From: Clostridium sp. Marseille-Q2269
Lineage (GTDB): Bacteria; Bacillota; Clostridia; Clostridiales; Clostridiaceae
DNA length: 64,000 bases
Direction of reading: 5' to 3'
Assembly: GCF_943736985.1 (NCBI RefSeq)
Contig: NZ_CALSFS010000001.1
Location: 806,001-870,000, forward strand
Shown here: piece by piece, positions 36,106 to 45,350 of the stretch
Layout: each line of letters begins with the position of its first letter
Numbering within the stretch: position 1 is the stretch's first letter
The notes under the pieces: generated by a model
What the model was told of the DNA's origin: nothing
Database searches by the model: none
Seen by the model: the letters and a program-made list of their open reading frames with translations, nothing else
Made by a program: the position numbers and the translations under genes

Positions 36106-36957
36106 ATGGAGCTTTTAAAAATGATGGAAAACAATGAAATTTTCTCACAATCAGAACTTATTATTCGCAATTATATTTTAAATCAGAAAGAAAATATTAT
36201 GAATTTAACTGTAAAAGAAATTGCCAGTATAAATTATGTTTCAAAATCTACATTAATAAGGTTTGCTCAAAAATTAGGATTTGATGGATGGAATTCTTTT
36301 AAAGTATATTTTCTAAAAGAATTAGATATCGAAAAGAAAAATATAAGTGGAGTAGATTATAATTTTCCTTTCTCTCCAGATGACAGTCCTAGCTTTATCA
36401 CAAAAAAACTATTAGTAATGAAAAGAGACATCTTAGATGATACATTTAATTTGCTAGATATAAGTAGTTTAAACAAAGCTCTGGAATTAATGTTATCTAA
36501 AGACAGAATTCATATTTTTGCAGAAGGTTATTCTAACCTTGCCAGCAATGATTTTTGCCATAGAATGACACGTATCGGGAAGTTTGTTACTAATTCAAAT
36601 AAACTAGGTATGAGCTATATAGCTAAAACGCTATCACCTAAAGATTTAGCCATTATTGTGTCTTACAGCGGTAAAACGAAGAAAATACTTGAAGTAGCTA
36701 TGTTGCTAAAACAAAACCGTATTCCCACTATTTCTATTACCAAAAGAGAGGATAATCCAATAAGTGAAATCAGTAATGTAACGCTTTTTGTACCATCTAA
36801 AGAAAACATTTACTCTAAGATTTCTAATTATTCCACAACAGATTCTATAAGATTTATTTTAGATATACTATTTAGTATGTATTTTAATAAAAACTTTAAT
36901 ACTAACTTAAACACTCGTGTATCCTTAGCAAAAATAGTGGATAAAAAAATTGATTAG
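36106..36957 (+). CDS. RpiR-family regulator with SIS domain
   Basis: The N-terminal HTH_6 domain (VKEIASINYVSKSTLIRFAQKLGF, residues about 40-63) is followed by a SIS phosphosugar-binding domain (about 115-250) with HIFAEGYSNLASNDF and IIVSYSGKTKKILEVAMLLK. I chose the ATG at 36106 because GTGAGG lies nine bases upstream; an in-frame GTG lies 15 bases earlier. It is divergent from the PTS operon and probably controls it in response to the phosphosugar the PTS makes. The candidate operators lie between them. Confidence 0.93.
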   Translation: MELLKMMENNEIFSQSELIIRNYILNQKENIMNLTVKEIASINYVSKSTLIRFAQKLGFDGWNSFKVYFLKELDIEKKNISGVDYNFPFSPDDSPSFITKKLLVMKRDILDDTFNLLDISSLNKALELMLSKDRIHIFAEGYSNLASNDFCHRMTRIGKFVTNSNKLGMSYIAKTLSPKDLAIIVSYSGKTKKILEVAMLLKQNRIPTISITKREDNPISEISNVTLFVPSKENIYSKISNYSTTDSIRFILDILFSMYFNKNFNTNLNTRVSLAKIVDKKID

Positions 36958-37146
36958 TTTTATACCTCTACTAAATCTATAAGCATACTTACATAAGTTT
37001 TATACAAATAAAATTTAATAATGCACTAAGTAAATGTCTTAACTACATAATATAAATAAGAGGCAATATATTTAAATAAATTTAATTTTAATACCATAAA
37101 TTTAAAATCAAATCTATTTAAACATACCCTCTTATATTATACACAA

Positions 37147-38354
37147 TTAACAACTTTCTACTAGAGTAGCTACACCTAACCCTCCTGCTACTCCCATAGA
37201 CGCTATTCCTAATTTTCCACCTTCATTTTTAAGTCCTTCTAATAAATGAAGCATTATAATTGCACCAGAAGCTGCATAAGGATGACCATAAGCTAAGGCA
37301 CCACCATAAATATTTATCTTTTCTCTTGGATAATTAAAATTCTTTAAAAACAGAGCTATTTTTAAAGAAAATGCTTCATTTATTTCCACTAAATCTATAT
37401 CATCTATGTTTAGGTTATATTTATTTAATAACTTTTCTATGGATAATGTGGCTCCTAATGGAGATAAATTAGGATCTAATCCTATAGAACTTTCTCCTCT
37501 CCATATAGCTCTAGGACTTAAATTATATTGTTTTATAGCTTTTTCTGAAGCCATAAGCAAAATAGCCCCTCCATCATGAGTTAAACAAGCATTTGCTGAG
37601 GTTATGCTTCCATGTTTATTTAAAATTGGCCTAGCTCTTTTTACAAGATTTAAAGATATATTTTTTCTTATACTTTCATCATCACATATTGTTAAATATT
37701 CAATTTTATTTTTATGTAACGGAAAATCTTTCAATTTTATATTACAAATTGAAGATTTTAGTTTTCCTTCTTTTTTAGCCTTTATAGCTTTGAAATGACT
37801 TTCCACAGCTAATTTATCCATTTCTTCTCTTTTTATGTTAAAGTGTTTGACTGTGTTTTCTGCCCCTTCTATCATGTCTGGATCTCCAATAAAGTTAGGT
37901 GAAAATTGGGCTCTTTTATAAAACACATCTTTTCCTTCATATCTAGGGTCTCTTTCATTATATTGTTTATTAGAAGCTAAACTAGTACTTTCCACTCCCC
38001 CTACTATAATTAAATCTCTCTCTCCAGATTTTATCATAGAAGCTGCCATATTTATAGCTTTTAAACTAGAACCACATTGAAAATCCACTGTTGTACCAAT
38101 TACAGAAACAGGAAGACCACCCTCTAACAAACTTAATCTAGCCAAATTACCTCCAGGGCCTATGGCATTACCTAATATAACTTCCTCTACATATTCCCTT
38201 TAATATTATACTTTTTAATAATATTTTTAATCAAATATCCTACTAATTTCTCAGGCAATATATCTTTTAAATCTCCATTAGTTTTACCTATAGGTGTTCT
38301 AAGACCTCCTACTATATATACCTTATTGCCTTCAGCATTGTTATTGTATTCCAC
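37147..38354 (-). pseudogene. Acetyl-CoA acetyltransferase (thiolase), frameshifted near 38198
   Basis: From the GTG at 38354, coupled to the end of bioY and preceded by AGGAG, the frame reads VYIVGGLRTPIGKTNGDLK, a normal thiolase N-terminus. It ends at a TAG near 38186. The neighbouring frame picks up EYVEEVILGNAIGPGGNLAR without loss and then runs to the C-terminus. A single-base shift near AAAGGGAA at about 38195-38203 separates them. The catalytic Cys (VDFQCGSSLKAIN), His (NEAFSLK region) and the C-terminal Cys and Gly loop are all in the second part. It is homologous to the thiolase (YhfS type) of biotin-linked operons. One indel could also be a sequencing error. Confidence 0.8.
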
Positions 38355-38889
38355 TTTTTCTCATTCTCCTATTCAACCTACTTCCAATTAACACAGCAAC
38401 AACAGCCTTTAGTAAATCTCCAACTATAAAAGGCGCTGAACCCAATAAAAAAGCTTTTTTAATTCCCATGGCTGTAACATATCCAAGCCATGCTGAACCT
38501 AAAAGGTGTACCACCACTACTCCACCTATAAAACATCCTATTAACATATTTACAAAAGATTTATTTCTACGGATTAAAAGACTTATTACTATAGCTCCAA
38601 CTAAAAAACCAATGAGATAGCCTCCAGATTTCCCCACAATAATTCCAATTCCAGCTCTTCCTCCTGAAAACACTGGAATTCCTATAATCCCCATAAATAA
38701 AAAAGTTATCATGCTAAGTGCTGCTTGCAGGGGAGTCAAAATGCAACCTGCTAACATAACAGCTAAACTTTGGGCTGTTATTGGTATAGGGCTAAATGGG
38801 AGTGGAATAATTACATATCCTAAAATCGCTGTAATAGTTGCAAATAATGCCGAGTATATCATATCTTTTATTGTTAATTTCTTTGCCAC
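38341..38889 (-). CDS. bioY: Biotin transporter BioY
   Basis: BioY is the biotin-binding S component of an ECF transporter. The 182 residues form about six membrane helices. Family motifs are visible: PLPFSPIPITAQSLAVMLAG near residue 30, GGRAGIGIIVGKSGGYLIGF near residue 76, and HLLGSAWLGYVTAMG near residue 128. The last bases overlap the thiolase GTG start. With the MaoC-like gene upstream it should respond to the BirA-like operator at 40044-40076. Confidence 0.95.
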   Translation of the reverse strand: MAKKLTIKDMIYSALFATITAILGYVIIPLPFSPIPITAQSLAVMLAGCILTPLQAALSMITFLFMGIIGIPVFSGGRAGIGIIVGKSGGYLIGFLVGAIVISLLIRRNKSFVNMLIGCFIGGVVVVHLLGSAWLGYVTAMGIKKAFLLGSAPFIVGDLLKAVVAVLIGSRLNRRMRKSGIQ

Positions 38890-39099
38890 AATAATCTTCC
38901 TCCAAAATTTAAAATTATTTTGTTATAAAACTCTCTATAAAATAATTATCATATTATATTTACTTAATTTAATTTGCTGTGCTAGTTAAAATAACTGTAG
39001 TAATCATATTTTGCTAAGTTAAATTTTGAGTAAATCTTACTTAAAGTTACATTAGTGTTTTAAAATCTCCGTGAGCTTAAAAGTACCTTCTCCTACATC

Positions 39100-39912
39100 C
39101 TACTGACAGGAAGTCTCATTACGAATATTAGAAGATTTTAAACTTAGTTTAAAGCAAATTTTATTTTCACATATGCCTACTAAACTATTTAAATCATGAA
39201 AGCACAAAAATATTTCTTTATCTGCTAATACGGGTTCTATATATGTTATTTTAAAATCATATATATGAATTTTTCTTAATGCTAAATAATCCTCTAAAAA
39301 TAAAAGTATTAACATAGCCTGTACTATAGGATTTTTAGTTTTATGAATATAATTAGGATCTTCACTAATGCGGCTAAATCTATATACTTCTTCTTTAGTT
39401 ATAATCCTAAAAAATTCTTTTTCATCTGAATTTATAATTTTATTTTTATGATGAACCTTATTTGTTGATTTACTTTTATCTTTAAATATACCTTTATCTT
39501 GAAACTTAGTTATTAACTCCTCTTTATTTTTAACTATATTTTTCGTTTTACTTATGACTTCAATACCGCTCTCTAAGCTCCCCTTTTTTTCATATTCATA
39601 TTGGTTACTACATTCATTTATATTTTTTTTATATAAATTATTATTTTTTTTTATAAGTGTAGATCTAAATTCCATTAATCTTTTCTCATTTTTATAAGCT
39701 ATACAATTACACACAAAATAATCTACAGTAGCTGTTTTTTTACTCTTTTCTATAGCAGTATCTAATGTAATATCATTTAAATTTATGTACTGATAAATAT
39801 CACATTTATTTATATCTATGTCTTTTTTATTTATAGTTAGCTCTTGTTTTCCAATAAAGTATCCTACATCAACCTTATGTCTTAAAAGTTTCATCCCTTC
39901 TATCATTAACAT
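39100..39912 (-). CDS. MaoC-like hotdog-fold protein, start uncertain
   Basis: The C-terminal part (FFRIITKEEVYRFSRISEDP near residue 170, then NPIVQAML and a hotdog strand pattern) resembles MaoC-type hydratase/dehydratase domains. The N-terminal half looks like a second, weaker hotdog repeat, joined by a long Lys/Asn-rich linker (about 90-165). The frame stays open upstream of the ATG at 39912. A perfect AAGGTG ribosome site 7 bases from an ATA codon at 39993 suggests the ancestral start was there and mutated. The gene heads an operon with bioY and thiolase behind a BirA-like operator, so it may work in making or handling a pimeloyl-type precursor. That role is inference. Confidence 0.6.
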   Translation of the reverse strand: MLMIEGMKLLRHKVDVGYFIGKQELTINKKDIDINKCDIYQYINLNDITLDTAIEKSKKTATVDYFVCNCIAYKNEKRLMEFRSTLIKKNNNLYKKNINECSNQYEYEKKGSLESGIEVISKTKNIVKNKEELITKFQDKGIFKDKSKSTNKVHHKNKIINSDEKEFFRIITKEEVYRFSRISEDPNYIHKTKNPIVQAMLILLFLEDYLALRKIHIYDFKITYIEPVLADKEIFLCFHDLNSLVGICENKICFKLSLKSSNIRNETSCQ

Positions 39913-40022
39913 TATAGGGGTAATTTTATTGACAGAAAAATTTTTAAGTAAAAATTCTTTTTTATAATGATGTAAATCATATTTATTTTCTATTTTATAT
40001 CACCTTCTTTTTAATTTATTAT

Positions 40023-40051
40023 AGTATATGATAAAGAGAAACATTCGTCAA
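40023..40051 (-). promoter_or_regulatory. Promoter of the MaoC-bioY-thiolase operon
   Basis: On the minus strand TTGACG and TATACT are separated by exactly 17 bp. The -35 box is part of one arm of the BirA-like operator, so repressor binding would block it. The transcript would start about 20 bases before the ribosome site at 40001-40009. Confidence 0.75.
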
Positions 40052-40076
40052 CCGCTTTTAATATGATGGTTGACAA
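40044..40076. promoter_or_regulatory. BirA-like biotin operator
   Basis: GTCAACC, a 14-bp spacer and GGTTGAC form a perfect dyad, extended to GGTTGACAA on one side. This matches the Gram-positive BirA operator plan TTGTwAACC-N14-16-GGTTwACAA except for a C/G in place of the central T/A. It overlaps the -35 box of a promoter leading to bioY, which strongly supports the assignment. Confidence 0.78.
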
Positions 40077-40302
40077 TAAAGTTATAAACATATTCTATTT
40101 GTACTAAGATTAATATATAATTTTAATATATAAGATTATAGAAAGAATGAAATCACCTATGAAGAAAGGGGATAAATTGTTCATTTTATCAGAATGAAGT
40201 TAACATGTGTTAATTGAAATGTGTCTAAACTTCAATTAATACAGTTGTAATATTAGCTAGTGAAACAAATTAAGTTATTAAACACATGAGAACATTAACA
40301 AA

Positions 40303-40367
40303 AAAGATAAAAATACACCTTAAATCGTAAATAAATTTGGAATTGATTCATCAGTGTATCTTTATCT
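40303..40367. terminator. Hairpin downstream of the 535-aa membrane protein gene
   Basis: AAGATAAAAATACAC and GTGTATCTTTATCTT pair with one mismatch over 15 bp. The region 39994-40431 also holds a TTAATTGAA/TTCAATTAA inverted repeat near 40214-40241 and no gene beyond the promoter and operator already listed. Confidence 0.5.
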
Positions 40368-40431
40368 TCATATTATTAAAATCTTACCTATTTTATCTTT
40401 AAATATATTTTTATGGTCTTCTTAGTTCTAT

Positions 40432-42039
40432 CTATTTGTTCTGTTTCTGGCTAAACTGTTTATTATCAAAGTAACTTGCATTTATTATATCTTGTTTTGT
40501 ATCCACATATCTTATATTTACGCTATCTCCTTCTTTAGTTATAGGTAATTCATTAGAAATGGATATTCCAGCATTAAATATTTGATCTTTATGATTTTTA
40601 AGTACAAATGTGTATATAGTGGAATTGCCTACCACATAGGAATTTATTCTTTCTATAGTATCTGTTACATTTTCTTCTTTTCCTGTGGAACCTACATTTA
40701 TTAAATTGCCTTTACTTGCTAAATTTTTAATGTAGTTTGATTTACATTCTGTAATGTTTTCTCCTGTACCTATGATATTATAGTCAGTTACAGAAATCAT
40801 AGCAAACATTTTTGTTAAATCATTTTTATCATTTAAAGTTGTAAAATAAGTAGGTACATTATCCACATTTATTAATATGGGGAATGTTGCTTTATATCCT
40901 AAGTTCTGCACTTTTCCCTCTGCAGATTTCATAGATGCTGTTTCTGTGGCTCCTGCTATTTTAAATATTCTTGTTTGTTGAGTTCTTGTATCTATTAATG
41001 CGAATCCAATACTTGATTCATCTTTTCCTACAGAAGTTAACCCTGTGTAATAGTAACATTTTCCGTTATTATATATAACACCTGTTCCCTCTGTAGTTTT
41101 CAACTTGTCCTGTCCTGAGAAATTAAAGAATCCTTTAATATACTTACCCCATCTTTTTAAGTTACTTTCTACAAAAGATTGTGGCTGTATTCTATCTACC
41201 CATTTAGGAGTATTTTCTACAGAATATTTTTTAACCTCTCCAGTTTCTGGATTAACCACTGCTGTTCCCACAGCTTTAAGTCCTGACATACCAACTTTAT
41301 TATCATATAATGTGGCTGTAAAATATGGATTTCCCTTATCATCTAATTCAAAAGTTAAATCTGTTATACCTTTATTTAATGTTCCTTTTAAATATATGTG
41401 TCTTTTTAAATCATCATTAAAAAAAGCTTCAGGTTGATATTTTATTTTTATATCTTTTCCATTTAATTTTCTTACTAATTTTACATCCTTATCATTTGTG
41501 GCTGATACTGTTACATATCCTGGTGTACTATCATTTAAAAGCCACTTCATAAAGCCAGAATGGACTAATGGTGCTACATAATAAAGCTTACCATTAACAT
41601 TTTGTAGTGTTAAATCACCTAGTTCTACCTTACTACCTAAAGATGTTTCTTCTCCTAATTTTTTGTCTGCTAATAATTCAGCATACTTTTGATTTACAGT
41701 TGGAATTTCCTTTATATCAATTGGAGTTATATTCTTTGAAAATTCCTCATATTTAGGAGTGGGCAATAAATTTTTATAACTACTTGCTCTAAATATTGGC
41801 AAAGTAATTATAAACATACATAAAAATAAAATTATTAATATCCCCGGAATATAATAAGCTTTAGATTTAACCTTATTTTTCGCTAAGCTTCTAGTAATTC
41901 CTATAATCGCCGCTATAGGAATAAATATAATGTAAAAAGAATAAAACTTCACCGATAAAACAGGTGTTAAAAAATACATTAATGCCATAGAAATAATTAA
42001 AAATAGTACTATTAGACTCGACCTTACTTTTTTGTTCAT
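40432..42039 (-). CDS. Membrane-anchored protein of unknown function, 535 aa
   Basis: Three hydrophobic helices occupy about residues 7-28, 32-50 and 63-86. A large extracytoplasmic domain of about 440 residues follows. It has beta-rich segments such as DLTLQNVNGKLYYVAPLVHS and GTGVIYNNGKCYYYTGLTSV that look like repeated small modules, and contains no cysteine pattern or catalytic motif that I can name. It stands alone with an intact AGGAGG ribosome site. A cell-surface or envelope role fits the layout, but I do not recognise the family. Confidence 0.75.
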   Translation of the reverse strand: MNKKVRSSLIVLFLIISMALMYFLTPVLSVKFYSFYIIFIPIAAIIGITRSLAKNKVKSKAYYIPGILIILFLCMFIITLPIFRASSYKNLLPTPKYEEFSKNITPIDIKEIPTVNQKYAELLADKKLGEETSLGSKVELGDLTLQNVNGKLYYVAPLVHSGFMKWLLNDSTPGYVTVSATNDKDVKLVRKLNGKDIKIKYQPEAFFNDDLKRHIYLKGTLNKGITDLTFELDDKGNPYFTATLYDNKVGMSGLKAVGTAVVNPETGEVKKYSVENTPKWVDRIQPQSFVESNLKRWGKYIKGFFNFSGQDKLKTTEGTGVIYNNGKCYYYTGLTSVGKDESSIGFALIDTRTQQTRIFKIAGATETASMKSAEGKVQNLGYKATFPILINVDNVPTYFTTLNDKNDLTKMFAMISVTDYNIIGTGENITECKSNYIKNLASKGNLINVGSTGKEENVTDTIERINSYVVGNSTIYTFVLKNHKDQIFNAGISISNELPITKEGDSVNIRYVDTKQDIINASYFDNKQFSQKQNK

Positions 42040-42283
42040 AAAATCCTCCTAAGATTTAAAATATTTTATTGAAAATTTATTATAATTAATATTAAACTAA
42101 ATGTAGAAAAAATTAAAGTTTAAAAAGTGATTATAATTACCCTATTAAGATGTAATTTATAATATATGTCTCTCAATCTTTAAATTATGTATTCCCACGG
42201 CTCAACACTGCCTCTTCTATTATGGTGCACAATAATATATAAAATCACTAGATTTAATTTTTTAATTTGCATACATTTATATA

Positions 42284-42357
42284 TAGTAATAAAAATTTTA
42301 ATCTATAAACGTTGATATATGGCAATGAAAACTTTAATCTATAAACATTGATATATC
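42284..42357. repeat. Two-copy 37-bp tandem repeat
   Basis: Two units share TTTAATCTATAAACRTTGATATAT. The second runs 42321-42357, and a partial third unit (ATTAATATATCGTAATAAAA) follows. It lies in the 364-bp spacer downstream of oppF, where I see no gene. It may reflect replication slippage. Confidence 0.5.
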
Positions 42358-42403
42358 AAACATTAATATATCGTAATAAAAAGGTGAATTTTAACAACAT
42401 TTT

Positions 42404-43444
42404 TTACACTCTGTGACAGGCTACAAAATGTTCAGATGATACCTGTTTTAGTTCTGGTTCATGGGTTTTACAATATTCATCACAGTAAGGGCATCTTGTA
42501 TGAAATCTACACCCACTAGGCACATTAGATGCACTTGGTATGATTCCATTTAATATAATTTTTTCACGTTTTTCTAAAGGATGCCTCTTAGGAACAGAAG
42601 AAATCAAGGCCTTAGAATAAGGATGCATTGGTGTATCATATAGATCCTTTACACTTGCTTTTTCAACTATCTTACCTAAATACATAACACAAATATTATC
42701 ACAAAAATATCTTACTACTTCTAAATTATGTGATATAAAAAGATATGTTAATTTAAATTCATCCTTTAAATCCAGCATAAGATTTAATATTTGTGCTTGT
42801 ATAGACACATCTAATGCAGCTGTAGGCTCATCACATACAATAAATTGTGGGTTCACAGCCAAGGCTCTAGCAATACCTATTCTTTGTCTTTGCCCTCCAC
42901 TAAATTCGCTAGGAAATTTATTTAAATCTGATTTACTCAATCCACAAAGATTTAATATCTCCTCACATCTATCTTTAACCTCACCTTTAGGAAATACCTT
43001 ATGCTTTTTTATACCCTCAGATATTATTTTTTCAACATTCATCTTAGGATTTAAACTAGCATAGGGATCTTGAAAAATAAATTGAAGTTCTTTTCTTAAA
43101 CTTGTCAATTCCAATTTAGGCATATATATTTTATTCTCTACATCAAATAATGTTTTTCCTTTATACATTACCTTTCCAAAGCTTGGCTCAATTAATCTTA
43201 AAATAGCTTTTCCTGTAGTGGATTTACCACAACCTGACTCTCCCACTAATGCTAATATCTCTCCCTGTTTAAGATTAAAAGATATTCCATCTATAGCCTT
43301 GAATTCTTTCTTATTGTTAGAAAAAATTGCTCCTCTAACTTGAAAATACTTTTTTAAGTTTTTAACTTCTAATAAATTATGTTTACCATTTATTGAATTA
43401 TTATCATCTCTATGTATAAGTTTATAATTTTCATTTTTTCCCAT
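42404..43444 (-). CDS. oppF: Oligopeptide ABC transporter ATP-binding protein OppF
   Basis: This 346-residue ATPase has Walker A GESGCGKST near 67-75, signature FSGGQRQRIGIARA and Walker B FIVCDEPTAALD. The C-terminal oligopeptide-specific extension has CRFHTRCPYCDEYC, a cysteine cluster typical of Opp/Dpp ATPases. It is the last gene of oppABCDF, 42 bp after oppD. It pairs with OppD to drive peptide import. Confidence 0.95.
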   Translation of the reverse strand: MGKNENYKLIHRDDNNSINGKHNLLEVKNLKKYFQVRGAIFSNNKKEFKAIDGISFNLKQGEILALVGESGCGKSTTGKAILRLIEPSFGKVMYKGKTLFDVENKIYMPKLELTSLRKELQFIFQDPYASLNPKMNVEKIISEGIKKHKVFPKGEVKDRCEEILNLCGLSKSDLNKFPSEFSGGQRQRIGIARALAVNPQFIVCDEPTAALDVSIQAQILNLMLDLKDEFKLTYLFISHNLEVVRYFCDNICVMYLGKIVEKASVKDLYDTPMHPYSKALISSVPKRHPLEKREKIILNGIIPSASNVPSGCRFHTRCPYCDEYCKTHEPELKQVSSEHFVACHRV

Positions 43445-43486
43445 ACAATTATCTTCTCTCCTAGTTAATTTATAAGATTCTTCTTT

Positions 43487-44494
43487 TTAATTATCACTTC
43501 TTTGTTCAATATGGAAGCTTTTATTTTCTAAGATATTATAAAGTAAACATCTAACAATATGGTTATTTACTAAATTTATATTTTTAGGTGATTCACATGA
43601 GCATATATCCATTGCATTAACACATCTATTGCAAAATTCACATCCACTGATGTTTTCAAATATTGAAGGTACATTGCCTTTTATAGAATTAAATCTATTT
43701 TTACTATTAAAATTACTTGGCATAGAGTTTATAAGTCCTTTTGAGTAAGGATGCTTAGGGTTATCAAAAAATTCTACCGCATCACAAGTTTCTATAATCC
43801 TTCCTCTGTACATAACAGCAACCTTTGTAGCCATTTCAGCTATTACTCCTAAATCGTGAGTTATTAAAATAATTGAGCTTCCTATAGTTTTCATAATATC
43901 TTTTAATAAATCTAATATTTCTGCTTGAGTAGTAACATCTAAGGCAGTGGTAGGCTCATCTGCTATTATTATCTTAGGATTACATATTATTGCCATGGCA
44001 ATTACTACCCTTTGCCTCATGCCCCCACTTATCTCAAAGGGATATTTTTTCATAAACTCTTTAGGGTTAGGTATCTTAAGTTTTGATAAAATGTCTATGA
44101 TTCTATGCTGTATTTCTCCTTTAGAACAAATATTATGTATAATTAATACTTCACCTATTTGCTTTTCAATTGTAAAGATTGGATTTAATGCTGTCATAGG
44201 TTCCTGAAATATAATGCTTATATCCTTCCCACGAATTTTACATATTTCTTCATCACTTAATTCAGTAAGCTCTGTACCATTTAAAGTAATACTTCCACTT
44301 TCAATGATAGCACTGGATTTTGGAATCAAATTCATAATGGACAGTGCTGTAACACTTTTCCCACTTCCGGACTCTCCTATTATACCTAGTACTTCACCCT
44401 TTTCTAATTTAAAACTAATATCATTTACAGCAATAAAGCTTTCATTATCTACGGTAAATGAAGTTGTTAAATTCTTTACTTTTAAAAGACTCAT
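43487..44494 (-). CDS. oppD: Oligopeptide ABC transporter ATP-binding protein OppD
   Basis: The 335-residue ATPase has Walker A GESGSGKSV near 38-46, signature ISGGMRQRVVIAMA and Walker B IIIADEPTTALD. Its C-terminal extension carries CEFCNRCVNAMDICSC, a cysteine-rich motif of this family. It lies 11 bp after oppC. Confidence 0.95.
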   Translation of the reverse strand: MSLLKVKNLTTSFTVDNESFIAVNDISFKLEKGEVLGIIGESGSGKSVTALSIMNLIPKSSAIIESGSITLNGTELTELSDEEICKIRGKDISIIFQEPMTALNPIFTIEKQIGEVLIIHNICSKGEIQHRIIDILSKLKIPNPKEFMKKYPFEISGGMRQRVVIAMAIICNPKIIIADEPTTALDVTTQAEILDLLKDIMKTIGSSIILITHDLGVIAEMATKVAVMYRGRIIETCDAVEFFDNPKHPYSKGLINSMPSNFNSKNRFNSIKGNVPSIFENISGCEFCNRCVNAMDICSCESPKNINLVNNHIVRCLLYNILENKSFHIEQRSDN

Positions 44495-44505
44495 ACTATT
44501 ACACC

Positions 44506-45339
44506 TTACTTTCTTTTATTTCTAGAATTCATATGCTCTTTGATTCCATCTCCTAATAGATTTATGGAAATAACTATAATAATAACCATAATGCCAGCGG
44601 GAATCCACATCCACCATTGCCTTTGTAATGTAGCTAGATCCTGTGCTGAAGATAACATATTTCCCCAACTAGGCATTGGAGGACGCACTCCCATTCCTAA
44701 AAAGCTTAAAGCCGCCTCTGAAAGTATTCCTTGAGCAATAGCTAATGTTGCTGCCACTATAATAGGTGTAATAACATTGGGTAGCAAATGATGAAAAATA
44801 ATCTCCATACTATTTAATCCCATTGACCTAGCAGCCATAACATAATCATTTTCTTTTAAAGACATAATCTCAGACCTAATGATTCTTGCGATTTCTGGCC
44901 ATGATAAAACCCCTATAATTCCTATTAAGTTCCATATACTAGGCCCTACTATAGCAGCAATTGTAATGGCTATAACATAGAATGGAAAACAAAGTATAAT
45001 ATCAACTATACCCATTATTATCTTATCTACAACTCCACCCATATAACCTGAAACTGCACCTAATATTATTCCTAAAGTCAGTTGTACAATCATTGCAGAA
45101 AAACCAACCATTAATGATACCCTACCACCATAAATTAATCTGGTAAACACATCTCTACCCACTTCATCTGTACCTAAAATATGCTCTCTACTTGGCCCAG
45201 CGTATATGTTATAAAGATCGCTGGCATCTAATTTATATTTAGTTATATAAGGAGCTAGTATAGAAATAATAATTAAACTTACAATAATTATTAAAGCCAA
45301 TATAGTTAAAGTATTTTTTCTTTTATATTTCAAATTCAC
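44506..45339 (-). CDS. oppC: Oligopeptide ABC transporter permease OppC
   Basis: The 277-residue protein has an N-terminal extension with one helix, then HILGTDEVGRDVFTRLIYGG, the signature of OppC/DppC proteins. The EAA loop AARSMGLNSMEIIFHHLLPN is near residue 165. About six transmembrane helices form half of the peptide channel with OppB. Confidence 0.95.
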   Translation of the reverse strand: MNLKYKRKNTLTILALIIIVSLIIISILAPYITKYKLDASDLYNIYAGPSREHILGTDEVGRDVFTRLIYGGRVSLMVGFSAMIVQLTLGIILGAVSGYMGGVVDKIIMGIVDIILCFPFYVIAITIAAIVGPSIWNLIGIIGVLSWPEIARIIRSEIMSLKENDYVMAARSMGLNSMEIIFHHLLPNVITPIIVAATLAIAQGILSEAALSFLGMGVRPPMPSWGNMLSSAQDLATLQRQWWMWIPAGIMVIIIVISINLLGDGIKEHMNSRNKRK

Positions 45340-45350
45340 TCTTATCCCTC

